Shown here piece by piece: positions 24,162-32,039 of a stretch of DNA of 39,424 nucleotides. The notes under the pieces were generated by a model. It was given only the letters and a program-made list of their open reading frames with translations, was not told where the DNA came from and searched no databases. Source of the stretch: Candidatus Obscuribacterales bacterium (lineage in GTDB: Bacteria > Cyanobacteriota > Vampirovibrionia > Obscuribacterales > Obscuribacteraceae); assembly GCA_019747875.1 (NCBI GenBank), contig JAIEQI010000165.1, forward strand, positions 1 to 39,424. The letters are read 5' to 3'. Each line of letters starts with the position of its first letter. Within the stretch, counting starts at the first letter, position 1. The position numbers were made by a program, and so were the translations under genes.

Positions 24162-25448
24162 ATGCAGGGCAAGGGAGCCGGCGCAGTTAATCGAGTAGAG
24201 CTGGAGTGTCAAGTTCTTTGTGCCGCGCTTAGGCAGAGTTGGGTCAGGCGAGACAAAGTCGGTGCTTTCACCTCGATTCGCGAACTCTCTCACCTTTTTC
24301 CTGACTTGTTGCCGCCACCAGAGGAGCGGGTTAGCACTAACAAAGCTAATTACTATGAAGTTCTCGGTGTCCGGCCGCAGTCCGGTTTGAATTCGATTGT
24401 TGTCGGCTACTTGCGCACTGTGCGAAAGTTTCTAAAGCAGTACAATCCTAAAGACCATAGGCAGTTTTATAACACTATGCTCAATGCTGGCTTTGTGCTT
24501 AGAAAGCCACGCTTGCGTCTGAGTCACGACCTCGTCGTTGCAAGGCGCTGGCTCTATGATAGCCAGGCACAAGACGAAGAAATTCTCACCGAAGAACAGG
24601 TCGAGGCTGCTGCTGCACAGGTGCAAGCTCCGCCTTCACCTGCTCAACCAGAAACCCCGGCTCAGCCGGCCCTGCAGGAGGCTTCCCCTCAAGAGGCGCC
24701 GCCGATTCACCCTGCGGCGGTCAGCGAAGCGGAAACTGGGGCCGCCGCGGCCTCCAAGCAGGAAGCGGCTTTAGATCCCCTGGCGGCGGCAGAGGCTGCT
24801 TGGGCATCAAATCAGGCTGCTCAAGCGAAATACGACACGCCGCACACGGCAACACCGCCAGCTGAAAAACCGATTACGGCTGAATGGCATCAGCCAAAAA
24901 CCGACGTCCCTTATGTAGATTATTCACGTTTCCAAAACCAGCAATCAGCCGCCGCTAACTCGCAAGAGTCCGCACCACCAGCGGTGCCGACTCCCTCGTC
25001 TCCACCGGCAGCGCAAGTCGAACCCGAGAAGGTTGCGCCACCACCTGCGGTTGCGCCTGAGCCCGCCGTCCCTGAATTCAAGTTCGATGAAGCTCAGCTC
25101 CGCAAGCCTGAAGTCGAAGTCGAGCTCCCATCCATTATTCGATTGATGGAAGCTTCCCATTTGATTGGCAAACTGGAAGTGCAAGCGATCAAAGCGCAGA
25201 TGGTTCTTGCGCCAAATATTCCCGCCGAGCAATTGGTGATAAATGCAGGATACGCAACACGCACCGAACTTGCATCACTCAAGCTTGCACAAGATCTTTT
25301 GTCTTCAGGCAAGATCACAATGGCTCAGTTTCAAGTCGCCATGTACGATGAGCGAACCTCTGGTTTGCGAATGGCCGAATCACTTCAAGTCCGCGGTTGG
25401 CTTGCCACCGAGGTCAAGAATTCTATCGAAGAATTAAAGCAGCAATAG
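24162..25448 (+). CDS. Degenerate J-domain-like protein with long Pro/Ala-rich linker
   Basis: A 428-residue protein of unknown function. Residues about 63-133 resemble a J domain (NYYEVLGVRP, then helices ending near RRWLYD). The HPD motif needed to stimulate DnaK is replaced by QYNPKDHR, so it is unlikely to act as an ordinary DnaJ. Residues about 150-315 are a Pro/Ala/Glu/Gln-rich linker. The C-terminal domain (about 320-428, SIIRLMEASHLIGKLEVQ.. and LLSSGKITMAQFQVAMYDER) is helical and has an internal repeat-like SGKI/IGKL pattern; I do not recognise the family. No signal or membrane segment is present. Context with the FHA gene suggests a signalling or scaffold role. Confidence 0.78.
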   Translation: MQGKGAGAVNRVELECQVLCAALRQSWVRRDKVGAFTSIRELSHLFPDLLPPPEERVSTNKANYYEVLGVRPQSGLNSIVVGYLRTVRKFLKQYNPKDHRQFYNTMLNAGFVLRKPRLRLSHDLVVARRWLYDSQAQDEEILTEEQVEAAAAQVQAPPSPAQPETPAQPALQEASPQEAPPIHPAAVSEAETGAAAASKQEAALDPLAAAEAAWASNQAAQAKYDTPHTATPPAEKPITAEWHQPKTDVPYVDYSRFQNQQSAAANSQESAPPAVPTPSSPPAAQVEPEKVAPPPAVAPEPAVPEFKFDEAQLRKPEVEVELPSIIRLMEASHLIGKLEVQAIKAQMVLAPNIPAEQLVINAGYATRTELASLKLAQDLLSSGKITMAQFQVAMYDERTSGLRMAESLQVRGWLATEVKNSIEELKQQ

Positions 25449-25520
25449 CAAACCTTGAGCTACTATGGTGTGGCTCCCAAGCCGTTGGCGGGCTAGGGCA
25501 GGGAGATCGGGTAGCTTGGG

Positions 25521-26708
25521 ATGGTTCTCAATCAGGTTCCACGTCACAGCAGGCGGGATTTCACTGTTAAGGTGAATGCGTCCGCGTGTGGAATCTTAGG
25601 CACGCTTAATAGTGCCGATGCTGTTGAATGCGAGTTGGATTTCAACCCACCAGCAATTACGTCATCAAGCCGTTCTGATGATTCTGCAAAACTTCTTGCA
25701 ATGCTCGCTGGGGAAATTCAGGCGGAGCATGGACAGACATTGGACTTTAGGCCGCCCGTGGACGAGCAAAGTGTTCAGCGTGCTGGTGCCAGTTATCTGG
25801 CTGGGCTCTCTGATTCGGAAACGCTCGACCTGCGAGGTAAGGAGCGTCTAGCTCTTATCGAGAGCATGCGCCGTCGTCTTATGGAAGCGCATGATGAGGA
25901 GTTTTTCTTTGACGAAGGTGGTGAAATCCTTTTCAAAGAAACTCTTTCTGAATCTGAGCTAATCAGAGAGTCGAACCGTGATCATGACTCGGATGATCTG
26001 GCTCTGCCGCAGAAAACGTCCCCTCGCATGCATTTGCATGTGGAGGTACTTTCCGGCGGGAAACGGGTCGAGACCTTCGACAACGGAAGCCGTATTTGCA
26101 AAGACGCTTTGGGTCGCGTCACAGAAATATTCTCCAGTTTTGGTGACTCGTTCTATTTCAACTATGGTGAGGGCGGCGAGCTGTTTTCCTTTACCAGAAC
26201 TAATAAGGCAGGCAAGGTTCATAGCAAAGGACAGCGCGGGAGCAATTCAGTCACCATCCGTGACGCCGAAGGTCGGGTCAAGGCGATTGGTGAATGCATG
26301 AGTGTCGACCCGTGGGGCTGCTTCTATGTTCATTCAAAAGATGGGCAATACTTTTGCTTAGACCTTGTTGGCGGCATTCACAGCGAGCGACGTCGCCTAG
26401 TCAATGCAGAAGGCAAAGTGGAGTACATAACTTCTGCTTTTGCGCATGACGGCTTTCGCATGGCTACCCTATATGCATCAGCCTCTGTTAAAGCCATTTC
26501 CCGCCGGCCGCTTCGCAGTATTACATATCGCTTTTATGGGCGCGATGGAACGGCGGTTGAATTCGTCAGTGAAGACCATCTACGCGAGTCTCGACCCTCT
26601 CGTTCCTTGCCGCCAGGATCATTTCCGGTAAACTCTACATGGATTCATGCTCGGCAAGCCCACACGGCTTGGGAATCTGTGAAAGAATATCTCTCTAGGG
26701 TTAGTTAG
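25521..26708 (+). CDS. Protein with YD/RHS-like beta-repeat segment, unknown function
   Basis: A 395-residue protein without signal peptide or membrane segment. The first 170 residues are mostly polar and helical with many acidic residues (EEFFFDEGGE). From about 170 on, short beta units appear in a pattern like YD/RHS repeats: TFDNGSRICKDALGRVTEI, SFYFNYGEGGELFSFTR, SVTIRDAEGRVKAIG and GKVEYITSAF. There is no RHS core or toxin tip, so a true RHS toxin is not suggested. It follows the J-like gene by 72 bases in the same direction, with GGGAGAT in the leader. It may be cytosolic. Family not firmly recognised. Confidence 0.7.
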   Translation: MVLNQVPRHSRRDFTVKVNASACGILGTLNSADAVECELDFNPPAITSSSRSDDSAKLLAMLAGEIQAEHGQTLDFRPPVDEQSVQRAGASYLAGLSDSETLDLRGKERLALIESMRRRLMEAHDEEFFFDEGGEILFKETLSESELIRESNRDHDSDDLALPQKTSPRMHLHVEVLSGGKRVETFDNGSRICKDALGRVTEIFSSFGDSFYFNYGEGGELFSFTRTNKAGKVHSKGQRGSNSVTIRDAEGRVKAIGECMSVDPWGCFYVHSKDGQYFCLDLVGGIHSERRRLVNAEGKVEYITSAFAHDGFRMATLYASASVKAISRRPLRSITYRFYGRDGTAVEFVSEDHLRESRPSRSLPPGSFPVNSTWIHARQAHTAWESVKEYLSRVS

Positions 26709-26748
26709 CAATTGTTAGTTCGTTGATAGCAGGAGGACTTCCGAAACA

Positions 26749-28197
26749 ATGTCTCAAATAACATTTGGTACCGACGGGTGGAGAGCGGTAATTGCTGAGG
26801 ACTTCACCTTTGCCAATGTTGAAAAAGTCGCTTATGCCATAGGACGATATATCAACGAAACTTACCACAAAAACGGCAACCGCGTTCCAGTCCTGGTCGG
26901 ATACGACACCAGGTTCATGGCTGACAAATTTGCGTTGCGCGCTGCTCAAGTTTTCATTTCCATGGGAATTCCTGCGAAGTTGGCAGATCGCGATGTTCCA
27001 ACTCCGGTCATTGCTTATGCAACTCAAACAGAGCCGACCGCTGGAGCTGTTCAACTGACTGCCAGCCATAATCCGCCCGAATATTGCGGTATGAAGTATA
27101 TCCCGGAATATGCTGGTCCAGCCACGAACGAAATAACTGAGAAGATCGTGTCGCATTTGACTGACCTTCCTTACGAAATTGATGTTCACTCAATTGAAGT
27201 GCCTCGCTTCGATCCTAAAGCACCATACATGAAGGCGCTCAAGGATATGGTCGATTTCGAGCGCATTGCGAAGTCCGGTATAAAAGTTGGCGTAGAGTGT
27301 CTTTACAGCACCAGCCGTCAGTATCTCGATGAGGTTTTGCGAGATAACGGCATCGAGTACAAAGTTTTGCACAACTGGCGCGACCCCCTGTTCGGCGGTG
27401 GAATGCCGGAGCCTAAAGCTCAATATCTTACGGACTTGAGCAAGCTCGTCGTTGACGAAAAACTTGATGTCGGACTCGCCACCGATGGTGATGCTGATCG
27501 TTTCGCAATTATCGACGAGAAGGGAAACTACGTTTCTGCAAACCAATTGCTCTCCTTGCTCACAAGGCACTTCTTGAAGAATCGTGGTGTCAGCGGCTGT
27601 CTTGTCAAAACAGTAGCAACGACACATTTCCTCGATCGTCTGGCAAAAGAGCATGGGCTAGAAATCTTCGAGACCCCTGTTGGCTTTAAGTACATCGGTG
27701 AGCTAATGCGTCAGAAAGATGTATTGCTCGGTGGTGAAGAATCCGGCGGCTGCTCGGTGAAAGGGCACATCCCGGAAAAAGACGGCATCCTGTGCAATTT
27801 ATTGATTGTTGAGATGCTCGCCTATGAGAAGAAACCGCTTTCCCAAATCTGGGCTGAACTGGTTGCCGCAAGTGGAGTTGAGTTTGCCTACCGCAGGCGC
27901 GATTTGAAACTCACCGCGGAAAGTCAAAAGAGTTTCGTGGATAAACTCACCAATGAACCGTTTGAAAAAATCGGCAATACCAAAGTGACTAAGGTCGGCC
28001 GTCTGGATGGATTCAAGTACTATCTCGAAGATGATAGCTGGATCCTCATTCGCCCAAGCGGAACTGAGCCACTCGTCCGCCTTTACTTTGAGGCACCATC
28101 TGCGGTGCGCGTCGATCAGCTGAAGAACGATTTCGACAAGATGATTGACGACATGCTTCAAGGAATGGGCGCTAAGGTTCTGGCACTGCACGCTTAG
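26749..28197 (+). CDS. Phosphoglucomutase/phosphomannomutase family protein
   Basis: A 482-residue alpha-D-phosphohexomutase, interconverting hexose 1- and 6-phosphates. All four active-site elements are intact: phosphoserine loop TASHNP (104-109, serine 106), metal-binding TDGDADRF (245-252), sugar-specificity loop GEESGG (329-334) and phosphate-binding RPSGTEP (435-441). The N-terminal FGTDGWRAVI is typical. Whether glucose, mannose or glucosamine is the main substrate cannot be decided from this. GGAGGA precedes the start. It could supply sugar nucleotides for the membrane glycosyltransferases, but there is no direct link. Confidence 0.95.
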   Translation: MSQITFGTDGWRAVIAEDFTFANVEKVAYAIGRYINETYHKNGNRVPVLVGYDTRFMADKFALRAAQVFISMGIPAKLADRDVPTPVIAYATQTEPTAGAVQLTASHNPPEYCGMKYIPEYAGPATNEITEKIVSHLTDLPYEIDVHSIEVPRFDPKAPYMKALKDMVDFERIAKSGIKVGVECLYSTSRQYLDEVLRDNGIEYKVLHNWRDPLFGGGMPEPKAQYLTDLSKLVVDEKLDVGLATDGDADRFAIIDEKGNYVSANQLLSLLTRHFLKNRGVSGCLVKTVATTHFLDRLAKEHGLEIFETPVGFKYIGELMRQKDVLLGGEESGGCSVKGHIPEKDGILCNLLIVEMLAYEKKPLSQIWAELVAASGVEFAYRRRDLKLTAESQKSFVDKLTNEPFEKIGNTKVTKVGRLDGFKYYLEDDSWILIRPSGTEPLVRLYFEAPSAVRVDQLKNDFDKMIDDMLQGMGAKVLALHA

Positions 28198-28365
28198 TTC
28201 TTCGGCACCGAGCAGCGGCGATATTTTAGAATCAAAGCCATTCTCGAACAATAAATTCACTTGTTTGGTCATGGTGCCAATTTGTTCGGTTGCGTTTGCA
28301 CGCATTTCATCCAATAGTTTTGAGCCCCCGCCCAAGATCCAATCACTCACGGTTGCGGTGGTCAT
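27799..28365 (-). other. Doubtful open frame antisense to the mutase gene; N-terminal 56 residues look protein-like
   Basis: The frame starts at ATG 28365, three bases after the stop of the minus-strand gene at 28369. Its first 56 residues, up to 28197, lie outside the mutase gene and read like real protein (SDWILGGGSKLLDEMRANAT, NLLFENGFDSKISPLLGAEE). The remaining 132 residues run antisense through the mutase gene and look like a shadow frame. It may be a real small gene whose 3' end was lost and then fused by read-through, or chance. Family not recognised. Confidence 0.3.
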
Positions 28366-28368
28366 GGG

Positions 28369-28890
28369 CTAGTTGCTTACATATTCTTTGATAGCCCGAT
28401 TGCTTGCCGGTAGGTTTGTAAGAGAGCTGATCAAGACGGCATTCACATCAACCAGGCCGCTCTTGCCATTGTTGATCAGGCGATGTTTCCTTGCTGGCTC
28501 CAAAAGGTTAGTGAACTGCATGAGGACCGTATGCTCTGTTTCCTTTAGATCGATTTTGTTGCCGGAATTCAAGTTGACTTCAAAATCCGTTTTTATTTCA
28601 CCTGAGTACTTGTCAGCATTGCCGGGTAGGCGCCGATACAAACTGCCGCCGAGAATGTCATAAATGTTGTCGTCAATGCGGAGTGTCCCGTTAACCTGTG
28701 CTGTTTCTCTTTGGAATGTTTTTTGTCTTTCGGATTGTGCTTTCGGATCTGTTCCATCTTTATCGCCGAATCGCTTGTGTGGTGGCTGTTCATTGGACTG
28801 ATATGACTCGGCGCAAAGACTCTTGCCGTTATCCTCTATTGCAGGAATTGATTTCTCAGCTGCGCTCGATTTGTCCATACAGTTCTCCAT
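28369..28890 (-). CDS. Hypothetical protein
   Basis: A 173-residue protein of unknown function, no signal peptide or membrane segment. The first 65 residues are polar and probably disordered (many Lys, Glu, Ser, Gln). The second half (about 66-173) is more ordered: NGTLRIDDNIYDILGGSLYRRL, then alternating strands and a C-terminal helix ending NRAIKEYVSN. The ATG at 28890 has AAGGA eight bases upstream; an in-frame GTG six bases earlier is less well placed. The stop lies three bases before the ATG of the doubtful frame 27799-28365. I do not recognise the family. Confidence 0.65.
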   Translation of the reverse strand: MENCMDKSSAAEKSIPAIEDNGKSLCAESYQSNEQPPHKRFGDKDGTDPKAQSERQKTFQRETAQVNGTLRIDDNIYDILGGSLYRRLPGNADKYSGEIKTDFEVNLNSGNKIDLKETEHTVLMQFTNLLEPARKHRLINNGKSGLVDVNAVLISSLTNLPASNRAIKEYVSN

Positions 28891-29009
28891 AATCACAATC
28901 CTTCAGCGAATAGGTAATCACTTTTCGCGAGTCGACTATGAGTGGTTGACTGTGACCTCGCGGTGACTGAACTCCGTCAGCGTCCATGCAAATGTCTTGG
29001 GCTTAGGAG

Positions 29010-29969
29010 CTATCTCTTTTGGGAACTTTTTGCCGATTTCTCTGCTTCCGCTGTCTTCTTCTGAAAGAGGAGTTTTGCTTGGTCCGGATGGACTCTTGTA
29101 AATGATCTACTGAAGTGTAGATAGTCTAAGTATTCGTCGCGGTCGTTTTGTTCGATCCACCTGAAGTTTTTGTAGGCGCCTCTCAAGTCCTTTGAAAGCA
29201 GTTTGTTTGTCCCTATAACCCAGTTCGCTTGCGTTTTCTCCCGAGTGGAATCAGCTTTCTCAAGAAATTGAGATTCAGAGAGTTCCTTGGATAAATAGCG
29301 AAATGCGGCCGCCGGCCAAAGATCCGGCGGGCAGAATTTCTTTCCGGCTATTAGAACCTTTTCTGCTTGTTCCTTCTTTTGTGCTTGCATAAGAGCAAAG
29401 TATTGAATGAGCATCGTCATTATTCCATAGGAGTGTTTTAGTCCTTCTACTCCTATCTGATTTAGAACCTTATTGGTCTTGGTGGCAGCATCTATGGACT
29501 TGTTTTTTTTCAAGTCTTTCATCGCGGAAGATATGAGACGACATGTATCCCTTTCCTTCAAATCGGCAAAGGAGCTGTCACCTAAGGCATACTGAGGAAG
29601 ATTGTATGCAAGGTTTAACTCTATCCAGATACCCTTTTCGCCAAACTTGTGCGGAGGGAATTTTGATGTCATAACAGCCTTTCTGGCCGCTTCATCAACT
29701 TCTGAGTCGCCAGAGGGTCCAAGCACTTCCAGTTTATAAACAGTCCCGTCCTTTGCTATAGAGGCGTGGATTTTCACATTGTTCGAAACATCTCTCCTCG
29801 GCGGATGCCAGTTTTGCCTGGTTATGGCTTCCAATGTTTTAACGTACTCGACCGCTTGAATTGTGTCTGTATCTTGCGCATAGCAGGGAGGAGCCAGTAT
29901 CGAATGTGATACCGCTATGACTATGACTATGACTATGGCTATTGCTGCTAGTAGTTTTGTTGCGTTCAT
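29010..29969 (-). CDS. Secreted protein with TonB C-terminal-like domain
   Basis: A 319-residue protein with an N-terminal signal or anchor (IVIVIVIAV hydrophobic core, ending PPCYAQD near 32) and a domain like the TonB/TolA C-terminal domain (about 38-120): ITRQNWHPPR, VKIHASIAKDGTVYKLEV, then SGDSEVDEAARKAVMTSKFPPHKF. Unlike true TonB, the domain is N-terminal and no proline-rich spanner precedes it. A helical C-terminal half (about 130-319) with several Lys/Gln-rich helices may be TPR-like. The core of the signal is encoded by a CTATGA hexanucleotide repeat (29915-29938). Role unknown; probably periplasmic. Confidence 0.8.
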   Translation of the reverse strand: MNATKLLAAIAIVIVIVIAVSHSILAPPCYAQDTDTIQAVEYVKTLEAITRQNWHPPRRDVSNNVKIHASIAKDGTVYKLEVLGPSGDSEVDEAARKAVMTSKFPPHKFGEKGIWIELNLAYNLPQYALGDSSFADLKERDTCRLISSAMKDLKKNKSIDAATKTNKVLNQIGVEGLKHSYGIMTMLIQYFALMQAQKKEQAEKVLIAGKKFCPPDLWPAAAFRYLSKELSESQFLEKADSTREKTQANWVIGTNKLLSKDLRGAYKNFRWIEQNDRDEYLDYLHFSRSFTRVHPDQAKLLFQKKTAEAEKSAKSSQKR

Positions 29970-30123
29970 AAAAGGCGCGGGGCAATTTTCGGGATCGACT
30001 TTTACAAAATTGGGATTGGAACTTTTGGCGCGTACCTACTATATTGCATTCATGTGGGTCGCTGTGCCAGTTGACCGATTGTTATAATAACTGTAGGTCG
30101 AATGCGTTAGCTGAAGGTGCGGT

Positions 30124-30738
30124 ATGTCAGAGCCAGTTACATCGCAGTATATGACTATAGATGAATATCTGGCATTTGAGAACAAATCCAAAGTTCGTCA
30201 TGAATATGTGCGCGGGCATGTTTTTGCGATGACGGGCGCTACAGATGCTCACAACGTTATTTGCGGTAACCTTTATGCACCGCTACATGGTTTTCTTCGT
30301 GGTAGTCCTTGTATTGCCTATATAAACGATATGAAAGTCCATGTTGAGATCATGGAGAGCTTTTACTATCCGGACATAATGGTAAGTTGTGAACCATTTG
30401 ATCCTGCTTCCATATTCAAATGCAACCCTCGGTTGATTATCGAAGTTCTTTCTCACTCGACTCAGCACATAGACAGGCGTGAAAAGCTCGTTGCCTATCG
30501 ACAGATTGATAGTCTGATGCAGTATGTCTTGGTTCATCAAAAAAGGTACTTGGTTGAGGCCCACACGCGAGTATCTGGAAAAAAATGGCAATCTGTGCCT
30601 CTGAGAGCAAAGGACGAGACACTGGTTTTAGATGTACAACAGGGCAAGACTCTTGCAATTAGCCTTTCGCAGATTTACGAAAGAATTTCACTTCCATTGG
30701 TGGTTGAGGAAACGGAAGAGGAATACGAGTTAGCATAG
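30124..30738 (+). CDS. Uma2 family endonuclease-like protein (DUF820)
   Basis: A 204-residue Uma2/DUF820 protein with a PD-(D/E)XK nuclease-like fold, a family strongly expanded in cyanobacteria and relatives. Landmarks: MTIDEYLAFE (about 10-19), RHEYVRGHVFAMTGATDAHN (about 25-44), YYPDIMVSCEP with the conserved aspartate, and LIIEVLSHSTQHIDRREKL with the glutamate of the E-x-L/V-S motif. Biological target not established for the family; it may be a domesticated nuclease. The C-terminus is acidic. There is a GGTGCGGT leader and no strong ribosome site. Confidence 0.92.
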   Translation: MSEPVTSQYMTIDEYLAFENKSKVRHEYVRGHVFAMTGATDAHNVICGNLYAPLHGFLRGSPCIAYINDMKVHVEIMESFYYPDIMVSCEPFDPASIFKCNPRLIIEVLSHSTQHIDRREKLVAYRQIDSLMQYVLVHQKRYLVEAHTRVSGKKWQSVPLRAKDETLVLDVQQGKTLAISLSQIYERISLPLVVEETEEEYELA

Positions 30739-30956
30739 GGTCGCTGGCAAGGGGCTTTTGGTGAGAGCGCGTGCTGATCGTTTGCCATTGTCATGTAAGA
30801 CACAGTTGCCGGAAGATATATCCAGTTATGAATAAATAGCAGCCGGCTGGGCTACCTTAGTCTAATGACATGGACAGAACCGGGTTTGCAAGGTACGCTA
30901 TGACGCGTAGGTTGACTCCGTTGAGTTTTTGCTAACCCGCGCGGTGATTTGGCGTT

Positions 30957-31238
30957 ATGAACAAAACTCGTTTAGTTAGAGAAATTCTCGTGACGATGGT
31001 GACGTGTTTGGCCATCTTCCACGCGTGCAAGTCAATTTATGGCAGTATCGAACACCAGTTTTTTCTTCATAAGCAGACGATTGCTCTCAAGGCTGGACAT
31101 TCGCAAGCGCAGGAAGTGAACAAAGAGCTGCGAGAAGGGCTGAGCAACTACCGATCCTCTTCCGGGATTGAACGCTTGGCTCGGGAGCGCCTCAATCTGT
31201 CAGGCGCTGACGAAATCATCGTGCGCATAAGTAAGTAG
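30957..31238 (+). CDS. Septum formation initiator (FtsB/DivIC-like) protein
   Basis: A 93-residue bitopic protein of the FtsB/DivIC family. A short N-terminus is followed by one membrane segment (about 9-27, ILVTMVTCLAIFHACKSIY), a coiled-coil-prone region (about 38-68, LKAGHSQAQEVNKELREGL) and the family's terminal phrase GIERLARERLNLSGADEIIV. FtsB/DivIC couples FtsL and FtsQ in the divisome. The length is normal. No strong ribosome site was seen before the ATG. The palindromic repeat patch follows. Whether it is the actual divisome gene cannot be told from this window; the assignment is on architecture. Confidence 0.83.
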   Translation: MNKTRLVREILVTMVTCLAIFHACKSIYGSIEHQFFLHKQTIALKAGHSQAQEVNKELREGLSNYRSSSGIERLARERLNLSGADEIIVRISK

Positions 31239-31324
31239 TTTTAGGGGCCAGGCGGCTTGCTGGTGTCTCATTTCCGATTTTCGTTCTATTCTCGTTTAGA
31301 CGAGAGCGAATCGTTTTTGAAGAT

Positions 31325-31530
31325 CGAAGCCGGCAAGATGCGGGCGCTCCAGGGATCGAACCGAACTTCAAGAGAGCGAATCTGTCCTAAGTATGGAGCG
31401 CGGACGTCTCGTCCGCCCATAAGTATGGGCAGCGGACGTCCCGTCCGCATTTAACCACGACAAAGATAAAGAGCGAATCGCTCATAAAAATTCGCCGGCA
31501 AGACCGCGCTCGCGGGATCGAACTCAAATC
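31325..31530. repeat. Cluster of palindromic intergenic repeats (inverted copy of 1-74 plus related units)
   Basis: 31325-31398 is a near copy, in reverse, of bases 1-74. It is followed by two tandem hairpins, 32 bases apart, each built from GCGGACG/CGTCCGC: 31400-31416 (loop TCT) and 31432-31448 (loop TCC), both preceded by an AAGTATGG-type lead. GAGCGA-A-TCGCTC is at 31471-31483, and a further GCCGGC..GCGGGATCGAAC variant reaches about 31530. No gene is credible here, and the open frame at 31257-31454 lies inside the repeats. The cluster sits between two convergent genes. Confidence 0.75.
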
Positions 31531-31565
31531 CAAAGAGAGAACCAGGTCCGCGAACATTTAAAACT

Positions 31566-31600
31566 AAAGAAGACCGCCTGTTTAACGAGGCGGCCTTCCA
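31566..31600 (-). terminator. Intrinsic terminator of the small secreted-protein gene
   Basis: On the minus strand GGCCGCCT pairs with AGGCGGTC (one wobble pair; plus-strand arms about 31572-31579 and 31588-31595) around CGTTAAAC and is followed by TTCTTTAGTTTT. It lies about 40-60 bases after the stop of the gene at 31634-31858. Confidence 0.7.
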
Positions 31601-31633
31601 TAGAAGTCCGAAGCAAAACCTAGATTCTTGGGC

Positions 31634-31858
31634 CTATCTAACGAGGGCTCTTGAGAGCCAGAATGCCCGTACCTCACGGTACGTGTTGAGTAGTTTCGTT
31701 TGAACCATACTTACCTTGACTATAGGCACCGACATGATTTTCGGCACCATAGGTGCAGTAGTCGGTCCTAGCATGAGCGGACCGGCGAGCGCGGCTGTGA
31801 CCGTGACACCGAAAGCTCCTGCTACGACTGCTGCCGTGAACATGCTTTTCAGACGCAT
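31634..31858 (-). CDS. Small secreted protein of unknown function (74 aa)
   Basis: A 74-residue protein with a clear signal peptide (MRLKSMFTAAVVAGAFGVTV.. cleavage likely at ALAG). The mature part has a Met/Pro/Val-rich segment (LMLGPTTAPMVPKIMSVPIV) and a basic C-terminus ending SRALVR. GGAGG is seven bases before the ATG. A TATAAT box about 100 bases upstream and a terminator downstream make it a complete monocistronic unit. No domain was recognised. Confidence 0.75.
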   Translation of the reverse strand: MRLKSMFTAAVVAGAFGVTVTAALAGPLMLGPTTAPMVPKIMSVPIVKVSMVQTKLLNTYREVRAFWLSRALVR

Positions 31859-31956
31859 ACGTAGACCTCCATTTCTTCGAGACTTCTATTTGTGATAAGT
31901 GCTTAGCTTCAGCTAAACTCTATGATAAATACTATGTACCCTGTACGTTCTTGACA

Positions 31957-31962
31957 ATTATA
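31957..31962 (-). promoter_or_regulatory. -10 box of the small secreted-protein gene
   Basis: A perfect TATAAT is read on the minus strand, about 100 bases before the ATG at 31858. The -35 candidate TTAATG at 17 bases is weak. On the plus strand TTGACA (31951-31956) abuts it and could be part of a promoter for the divergent protease gene, but no good plus-strand -10 is seen. Confidence 0.5.
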
Positions 31963-32039
31963 ATAACACGAAGAAATAACATTAAACTTGTGTGAAAAAG
32001 GTTAAATTTCCTGACTATGTATGCTAAAGGTCTCCATCC

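Noticed and set aside
25521..26708. RHS toxin or contact-dependent system
   Set aside because: No RHS core, no secretion signal, no variable toxin tip and no immunity gene downstream.
31257..31454. 65-residue open frame after the FtsB-like gene
   Set aside because: It lies inside the palindromic repeat cluster and is a by-product of repeat sequence.
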